DNA of 11,956 nt, taken from Coemansia sp. RSA 922. Taxonomy: Eukaryota; Kickxellomycota; Kickxellomycetes; Kickxellales; Kickxellaceae. Below are positions 7,916-11,956 of this stretch, in pieces. Position numbers and translations under genes: made by a program. The stretch covers positions 1 through 11,956 of the forward strand of contig JANBQS010000788.1 of assembly GCA_027577415.1 (NCBI GenBank). Direction: 5' to 3'. Under the pieces are notes generated by a model, which did not search any database, was not told the origin of the DNA, and saw only the letters and a list, made by a program, of their open reading frames with translations. The number at the start of each line of letters is the position of its first letter. The first letter of the stretch is position 1.

Positions 7916-8193
7916 TTTTTTTCTTCCCGCTCGCTATGTATCATTGCCTTACAGCAGGAGCAGCAGCAGAAGCAAATTACAAGCAGGCGTGACTCGTTGA
8001 TGTTTGTTTTTTTCAGGCATATGTCCGCACTTGAGTTCCTTTAAAGCAACATGCGGGGGTGTGTGTGGAAAAAAAAGACTAGTCACTTTTTTTGAATGGC
8101 CCAAGCTGTCGGGGGGAGGGGGTTACAAAAAAAAAAAACAGACAAAATCACAGCCTGTTTTTTTGCCTCCTCGTGCCTGTGCAGCACACAATA

Positions 8194-8214
8194 CACATGT
8201 CGCTTTTGCACGTG
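8194..8214. promoter_or_regulatory. Pair of E-boxes upstream of the phosphotransferase gene
   Basis: CACATG (8194-8199) reads CATGTG on the other strand, the core of the yeast inositol/choline-responsive element bound by Ino2-Ino4. CACGTG (8209-8214) is a palindromic bHLH site. They lie about 170-190 bases before the ATG of a phospholipid gene. Six-base words occur often by chance, so the link to lipid control is an inference. Confidence 0.35.
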
Positions 8215-8304
8215 CGTACACCTGAGCCAGTTTCCGGGTTTGAAGAAAATTTTATTTTGCTCAACCTCTTTTCTTTCTCTCTTTTTTTTACTCTTGCATA
8301 CGCG

Positions 8305-8314
8305 TTTATAATAA
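8305..8314 (+). promoter_or_regulatory. TATA-like element of the phosphotransferase gene
   Basis: TTTATAATAA lies 70-79 bases before the ATG at 8384, after a CT-rich tract. This is a plausible distance for a TATA element with a short leader. No transcript start can be read from the sequence. Confidence 0.4.
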
Positions 8315-8383
8315 TTATTACTACTTTTCTATTTTATTTCTTGCGGCTACGCCATACCGCAACCTCCCTCTATTACAAAAAAA

Positions 8384-9562
8384 ATGGCTCCGTATATTCC
8401 AGAAAACTACTTGCCCAATTTGAAAAAATACAAGTACCAGGCTATTGACAAGTCGCTCATTAGCAAGTATGTATTGGCAGAGTATTGGAACCAGTTGGTG
8501 AAGATATTCCCACTGACAATGGCCGCCAACATGGTTACGCTGTTGGGCTCGCTACATGTTCTTATTGCCGTGGTTCTCAACCAAATTTACGCTCCGAATC
8601 TAGTCGAGACTTGTCCCTCATGGGTGTATTTTACCTTTTCGGCCTGTATCTGGATCTATGGCTCGTTTGACGCCGTCGACGGAAAGCAAGCGCGTCGCAC
8701 TGGTACGGCTAGTCCGCTAGGCGAGTTGTTTGATCACGGCTGCGACTCTCTGGTGGTCTCCTTGATCATGACCCTGTTTGCTTCGACGTGTCAGCTGGGC
8801 GAGACTTGGTGGACGGCGGCGTTGGTGTTTTTCGCGTTGACCAACTTTTACATGTCGACGATGGAGGAGTACCACACGCACATTCTCTTTTTGGGATACT
8901 TTTCGGGTCCTGTCGAGGGCATTATCTCCTTCTCCTTGGCTACCCTGTTGACTGGTATTTTCGGACCCGAGTTTTGGGCCAAGAGCGTATATAGCTTTAT
9001 CCCCTTGCTGCCCAGCGCCCTGGTCGACGTTCTTCCGCCGCTGACTCTGGCTCAGTCGCTTGTCGCTAGCATGGGCGTTATGCTGATCCCCACGGTGTAC
9101 ATGAGCTTTTCCAACATTGCCAGTGCCTGTCGCGAGCAGAACAAGAGCGTGCTTAGCGCGTTTGCCGACTCTATTCCCTTTGTCGCCTCTATTGCTAGCA
9201 TGGTCGTCTGGCTCGCTGCGTCGCCCAACGTCTTGAACCAGCACTTGGTTTTGTTTTTGATGTTTGCTGGATTTGCCTTTTCGTACATTGTTGGTCGCGT
9301 CATTGTTGCTCACGTAACCGGTGCACCCTTCCCAAAGCTTAACCGTATGCATGTGCCAATCTTTTTTGGCACTGCCAACGCCATTGCTCCTATGCTTGGA
9401 CTGGCCAAGATGTTTGACGGCGAGAACGAAGTAGTCCTGATCTGGATCTGCCTGGCCTACACTGCACTTCAGTACGCCCACTTTGCCCTCGAGGTCATCA
9501 ACACTATTTGCGCCTACCTCGACATTAACTGCCTAACAATCAAGCACAAAAAGGCCGAGTAA
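8384..9562 (+). CDS. CPT1: Diacylglycerol choline/ethanolamine phosphotransferase, 392 residues
   Basis: Last step of the Kennedy pathway: transfers phosphocholine or phosphoethanolamine from the CDP-alcohol to diacylglycerol, giving phosphatidylcholine or phosphatidylethanolamine in ER/Golgi membranes. The CDP-alcohol phosphotransferase signature is complete: Asp99-Gly100, Ala103-Arg104, Gly113, Asp117 and Asp121 with the required spacing. These aspartates bind the metal ions. The N-terminus (YLPNLKKYKY, then SLISKYVL) and the GYFSGPVEG segment (171-179) are typical of the CEPT branch. Several hydrophobic segments follow, for example 47-69, 80-96, 143-158 and 284-303. Length equals yeast Cpt1 (393) and Ept1 (391), and the ATG sits after an A8 run. 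The gene is intronless. The tail KKAE fits a dilysine ER-retrieval signal. Head-group specificity (CPT1 or EPT1) cannot be read from the sequence. It is convergent with the lyase gene. Confidence 0.95.
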   Translation: MAPYIPENYLPNLKKYKYQAIDKSLISKYVLAEYWNQLVKIFPLTMAANMVTLLGSLHVLIAVVLNQIYAPNLVETCPSWVYFTFSACIWIYGSFDAVDGKQARRTGTASPLGELFDHGCDSLVVSLIMTLFASTCQLGETWWTAALVFFALTNFYMSTMEEYHTHILFLGYFSGPVEGIISFSLATLLTGIFGPEFWAKSVYSFIPLLPSALVDVLPPLTLAQSLVASMGVMLIPTVYMSFSNIASACREQNKSVLSAFADSIPFVASIASMVVWLAASPNVLNQHLVLFLMFAGFAFSYIVGRVIVAHVTGAPFPKLNRMHVPIFFGTANAIAPMLGLAKMFDGENEVVLIWICLAYTALQYAHFALEVINTICAYLDINCLTIKHKKAE

Positions 9563-9609
9563 ATTTTTTTATATTGTTCAATTGAATACACTTTTTTTAT
9601 TATATACTT
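9563..9609. terminator. Shared 3' region between phosphotransferase and lyase genes
   Basis: Only 47 bases separate the two stop codons. The stretch is almost all A/T. On the - strand an AATAAA (9601-9596) lies 9 bases past the lyase stop, a credible polyadenylation signal. The + strand transcript of the phosphotransferase has T7 runs but no AATAAA here, so its cleavage site may fall inside the lyase coding region. Confidence 0.55.
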
Positions 9610-10809
9610 TTAGCGCTTGACTTTAAGACCTGCTGTTTCAAGCGCGCGAGCCAAATCGTTGATGAGGTCTTCGGGATGCTCAATACCAACGCACAACCGG
9701 ATCAAGTCCTCGGGTAAATGGCGTTGCTTGCGGATTTCAGCAGGGATAGAGGCGTGAGACATTTTGCATGGCATCGAGATAAGCGAGTTGACACAGCCAA
9801 AACTCACTGATATGCCCCACAGCCGGGCGCTCTCTACGATGCGCTCCGACAGGCCCACGTCTCCAGTCTCAAAGCTCAGTACGGCACCAGGACCCGACGA
9901 CAAGGACTTGTGCAGCTCGTACTGTGCGTGTGATTTCAGACCCGGGTAATGGACCTTGAGACCCTGTGCTTCGAGAAAGTCAGCGATTTCAATAGCGTTA
10001 CTCTGCTGCTTGTCCATGCGAATACCCAATGTCTTTACGCCACGCAATAATAGCCAGCTGTCGAAGGGACCCAGGCCCGAGCCACTAGCGTTGATGACAA
10101 AGTACAGAGACTCGGCGACGCTCTGCTCACGGCAGCCAATGACGCCAGCCATGAGATCGTGGTGTCCCGATAGATACTTTGTTCCCGAGTGATACTCGAT
10201 ATCAGCTCCAAGTTCCAAAGTGTTTTGCAAGTACGGCGACATCATCGTGTTATCCACAACCACCAACGCCGACGGACAGATCTCGTGTACGCGAGCGGCA
10301 ATAGCCCGTATATCAGCAATCTTTATCAGCGGGTTAGTCGGGGACTCTAGCAATACGAGACGAGTCTTGATCGGGTCCAATTTTTCCTCCACCCTCAGAG
10401 GGTCTGTTGTATCCACGTTATGCACCTTGACACCACTGTACTGAGACACGTAGGTGAGCAGCCGGTTGGTTCCGCCATAGATATCGTCACCGGCAATTAC
10501 CTCTTGTCCGGTCTTGACTAGCCGCAAAATAACGTCCAAAGCTGTCATCCCCGTAGACACGACAAACGCACGCTCTGCCTTCATGATCTTGGCCATATGC
10601 ACCTCTACCGCTGTACGAGTGGGGTTGCCGGACCGAGAGTAGTCGTATTCGCCTCCGCTGCCATCTGCAGAGTTTTGCTTGAACGTTGCTGTTTGGTAAA
10701 TTGGTACTGATGCCGCATTGTAATTGTCCTTGACAGCGTCACTGTCAATATGCACAAGCTCTGTAGCCAAATGGTAGCCGCTCTTGGTAGAAGTAGTATC
10801 AACAGCCAT
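9610..10809 (-). CDS. STR3: Cystathionine beta-lyase, PLP-dependent, 399 residues
   Basis: Cleaves cystathionine to homocysteine, pyruvate and ammonia in methionine synthesis (transsulfuration). It belongs to the Cys/Met-metabolism PLP family (fold type I). Key residues seen: Tyr57 and Arg59 in YDYSRSGNPTR (phosphate binding), Tyr111 (ring stacking), Asp186 (pyridine nitrogen), Lys211 in HSGTKYLSGHH (Schiff base; the family signature is matched), and Arg371 (substrate carboxylate). The segment ISVSFGCVNSLISMPC (333-348) has Val335 where cystathionine gamma-lyases and gamma-synthases have a Glu, which favours beta-lyase over gamma-lyase (Cys3). The ATG at 10809 is the first in frame; an upstream TTG would add a T-rich artefact. 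The tail ends LKVKR, so there is no canonical SKL-type peroxisomal signal. No intron is evident. A bacterial-type MetC origin is not suggested; plant and fungal beta-lyases match better. Confidence 0.9.
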   Translation of the reverse strand: MAVDTTSTKSGYHLATELVHIDSDAVKDNYNAASVPIYQTATFKQNSADGSGGEYDYSRSGNPTRTAVEVHMAKIMKAERAFVVSTGMTALDVILRLVKTGQEVIAGDDIYGGTNRLLTYVSQYSGVKVHNVDTTDPLRVEEKLDPIKTRLVLLESPTNPLIKIADIRAIAARVHEICPSALVVVDNTMMSPYLQNTLELGADIEYHSGTKYLSGHHDLMAGVIGCREQSVAESLYFVINASGSGLGPFDSWLLLRGVKTLGIRMDKQQSNAIEIADFLEAQGLKVHYPGLKSHAQYELHKSLSSGPGAVLSFETGDVGLSERIVESARLWGISVSFGCVNSLISMPCKMSHASIPAEIRKQRHLPEDLIRLCVGIEHPEDLINDLARALETAGLKVKR

Positions 10810-10828
10810 CGTGAGAAGAAGAAAAAAG

Positions 10829-10836
10829 TTTTTATA
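10829..10836 (-). promoter_or_regulatory. TATA-like element before the lyase gene
   Basis: TATAAAAA on the - strand lies 20-27 bases before the ATG at 10809, inside a pyrimidine-rich leader. It matches the consensus well. The short distance would imply a very short 5' UTR, so the match may be an accident of A/T richness. Confidence 0.35.
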
Positions 10837-10930
10837 ATAAAAAAAGGTGGTATCAAGAGAGAAAAGACAAAAAAGGCCCAAAAGAAGGGCATTTTATGTC
10901 CGCACTGTTGCACATCCCTTTTTACTCCAG

Positions 10931-10937
10931 CCAATCA
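10931..10937. promoter_or_regulatory. CCAAT box upstream of the lyase gene
   Basis: CCAATCA (on the + strand) lies about 122-128 bases before the lyase ATG. NF-Y/HAP complexes bind CCAAT in either orientation at such distances. A second CCAAT occurs near 11009. I saw no CACGTG or other classical sulfur-gene element in this promoter. Confidence 0.4.
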
Positions 10938-11859
10938 AAAAGCATAATAACACGGCGCCCCCCTGTTAGCATAGTCACAATGGCGTGCTTGATGCATATT
11001 TTTGTGCCCCAATCCGGATATAGTGCTTCAATAGTTGAATCTGGACATGTTTGGTGATTCACCTCGTAGCTCAGACTCAAGTGGGCTCACTACTAATGAC
11101 GAGTCGAAAGTGAAAAAAAAAAAACTGTTACAACTGAATCGTGGCTGTTAAGGGTTTGTTTTGCAGAGGGCAAAAAAAAAAACGTAAATGGATACCCCCT
11201 GTTTATCTCAACCCACTGATTCTAGTGCTCAGATCTATTACCGATGGCTTTGGGTGTAAATATGCTTCACAGAAAAAATATTCCGAGTAGATATTGGTTC
11301 TTTAATCAACTCGTAGAGACCGACACACAAAGTAAATACGAAACAATAGGCATGGACTACGGCTACACCTGCTTTCTACACTCGGGCTTCCACACCATCC
11401 ATATTTCGAGGTGGTTTTACCGAACTTCGCGCTCTGTCCATCCTCACATCTAATCGCCTAATCGTCTAATTAGTCATTACTATTTTTTGCTAAGACTTTT
11501 TGCCAGCAGCTTGCATTTTTATTAGCTTTTTGCATCCGAGGTACGGTCAGTCTCAATAAAATCAATTATTCTTCTTGTATATCCGATATTTGGTTGATTT
11601 CAATAAATAAAACTCGTTTTTACGTCTACGCCTTGGAGGCTGTAAGGAGAGGGCGCCTAGAATTTGATGATGTTGAGTCCCACGAGAGGTGAACGAACTG
11701 AAACAAATTCCATGCATCCACACTGAAAACAAGGAATCAAAAATGCTACTGCCCCAATAGCCTGCAGTGATCAAAAAACTACGGCTAAAAAGTAGCAACT
11801 TTTGTCGTTGTTTTTCGATTGCAAAAAGAGTAGAAAGGCAATGAGCAAATTAGAGTAGC
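10938..11859. other. Intergenic region without a convincing gene
   Basis: A/T-rich DNA with A12 (11113-11124) and A11 (11172-11182) runs. A 69-codon ATG frame (11244-11453, + strand) has a poor start context and matches no family I know. Three + strand AATAAA hexamers follow at 11555, 11602 and 11606, so a short transcript cannot be excluded. A 78-codon - strand frame (11562-11798) begins at TTG and is not supported. A two-copy 8-base repeat (taatcgcc, taatcgtc) lies near 11454-11469. No transposon ends or RNA gene were recognised. Confidence 0.5.
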
Positions 11860-11874
11860 AAAAAAGGACAAAAA
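11860..11874 (-). terminator. RNA polymerase III terminator of the tRNA gene
   Basis: On the - strand, a run of five T (11874-11870) begins 6 bases after the tRNA 3' end, and a run of six T follows (11865-11860). Both are standard Pol III stop signals. Confidence 0.8.
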
Positions 11875-11880
11875 GAACAT

Positions 11881-11955
11881 CGCCCTGTGGGGGGGTCGAA
11901 CCCCCGACATTTCGGTTAAAAGCCGAACGCTCTAAGCCAACTGAGCTAACAAGGC
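11881..11955 (-). tRNA. tRNA-Lys, anticodon UUU
   Basis: Reading the - strand, a complete 75-base cloverleaf folds. The acceptor stem is GCCTTGT with ACAGGGC (one T-G pair), the D stem GCTC/GAGC with a 10-base loop, the anticodon stem TTCGG/CCGAA with loop CTTTTAA (anticodon TTT), and the T stem GGGGG/CCCCC with loop TTCGACC. The discriminator base is G. The next bases are ATG, so CCA is not encoded, as in eukaryotes. The internal B box (GGTTCGACCCC-like) and A box lie in the T and D arms. There is no intron. It would decode AAA and, by wobble, AAG lysine codons. Confidence 0.97.
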
Positions 11956-11956
11956 A

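Larger units (their letters stand above)
7705..8383. promoter_or_regulatory. Divergent promoter region between the hydrolase and phosphotransferase genes
   Basis: This 679-base spacer serves two genes transcribed away from each other. It holds several A/T homopolymers (for example A12 at 8127-8138), a CAG-like patch near 7960-7972, a G-rich patch at 8111-8122 that includes AGGGG (a yeast stress-element core), two E-boxes at 8194-8214, and a strongly pyrimidine-rich stretch at about 8263-8290 leading to the phosphotransferase start. The poly(dA:dT) runs are of the kind that keep yeast promoters nucleosome-poor. Apart from the candidate upstream ORF, I see no gene in it. Confidence 0.6.

Noticed and set aside
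8111..8122. G-rich patch as a G-quadruplex
   Set aside because: There are only two G runs (6 and 5) split by one A, so a stable four-tract fold is not assured.
8717..9481. Antisense 254-codon open frame opposite the phosphotransferase
   Set aside because: The sense frame is a complete conserved enzyme; the antisense product is polar, without motifs, and has no promoter or leader of its own.
10810..10881. Longer lyase start at 10881 giving a hydrophobic N-terminus
   Set aside because: The codon is TTG; the segment is the T-rich leader with a TATA-like word, and the family starts close to the ATG at 10809.
11448..11475. Short taatcg repeats as a telomere-like or mobile-element end
   Set aside because: Only two 8-base copies with a mismatch, no inverted partner and no target duplication were found.
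11660..11728. C/D-box snoRNA-like arrangement (TTGATGA with CTGA words)
   Set aside because: The C box has T instead of a purine at its first base and no terminal stem flanks the boxes.
11562..11798. 78-codon - strand open frame
   Set aside because: It begins at TTG, overlaps AATAAA signals on the other strand and shows no known motif.

Overview
The window looks like nuclear DNA from a fungus, probably an intron-poor, early-diverging (zygomycete-grade) one; Kickxellomycotina is a guess. The support is as follows: an NCoR/SMRT-Snt1 type corepressor (an opisthokont nuclear family), a membrane CDP-alcohol phosphotransferase of exactly the yeast Cpt1/Ept1 size, a cystathionine beta-lyase, a tRNA gene without encoded CCA and with a Pol III T-run terminator, long uninterrupted reading frames, and intergenic DNA full of A/T homopolymers.

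Layout from left to right: (1) The 3' part of a very large corepressor gene (SNT1/NCoR-like, + strand) fills 1-5511. Its frame is open to the left edge, so the true start lies outside. It carries the HDAC-activating SANT block, two further SANT domains, basic nuclear-localisation-like stretches and a long Pro/Ser/His/Gln-rich tail. (2) An alpha/beta-hydrolase gene lies on the - strand (5578-7704), convergent with it, with only 66 bases between the stop codons. (3) A 679-base divergent promoter region (7705-8383) has poly(dA:dT) runs, two E-boxes, a TATA-like element and a candidate upstream ORF for the hydrolase. (4) A choline/ethanolamine phosphotransferase gene lies on the + strand (8384-9562). 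(5) A cystathionine beta-lyase gene lies on the - strand (9610-10809), convergent with it, with 47 bases between stops. (6) About 1.07 kb follows without a convincing protein gene. (7) A complete tRNA-Lys(UUU) gene lies on the - strand (11881-11955).

The genes do not form an operon or an obvious cluster. The corepressor would act in chromatin. The phosphotransferase makes phosphatidylcholine or phosphatidylethanolamine in the ER/Golgi. The lyase makes homocysteine for methionine synthesis. The last two touch at S-adenosylmethionine and phospholipid methylation, but their adjacency alone is weak evidence for a shared role. I found no mobile element, CRISPR array or clear new system. The observations most worth following are the conserved inositol-phosphate site in the corepressor, its third SANT domain, its steep codon-composition gradient, and a 12-base word shared by two promoters.
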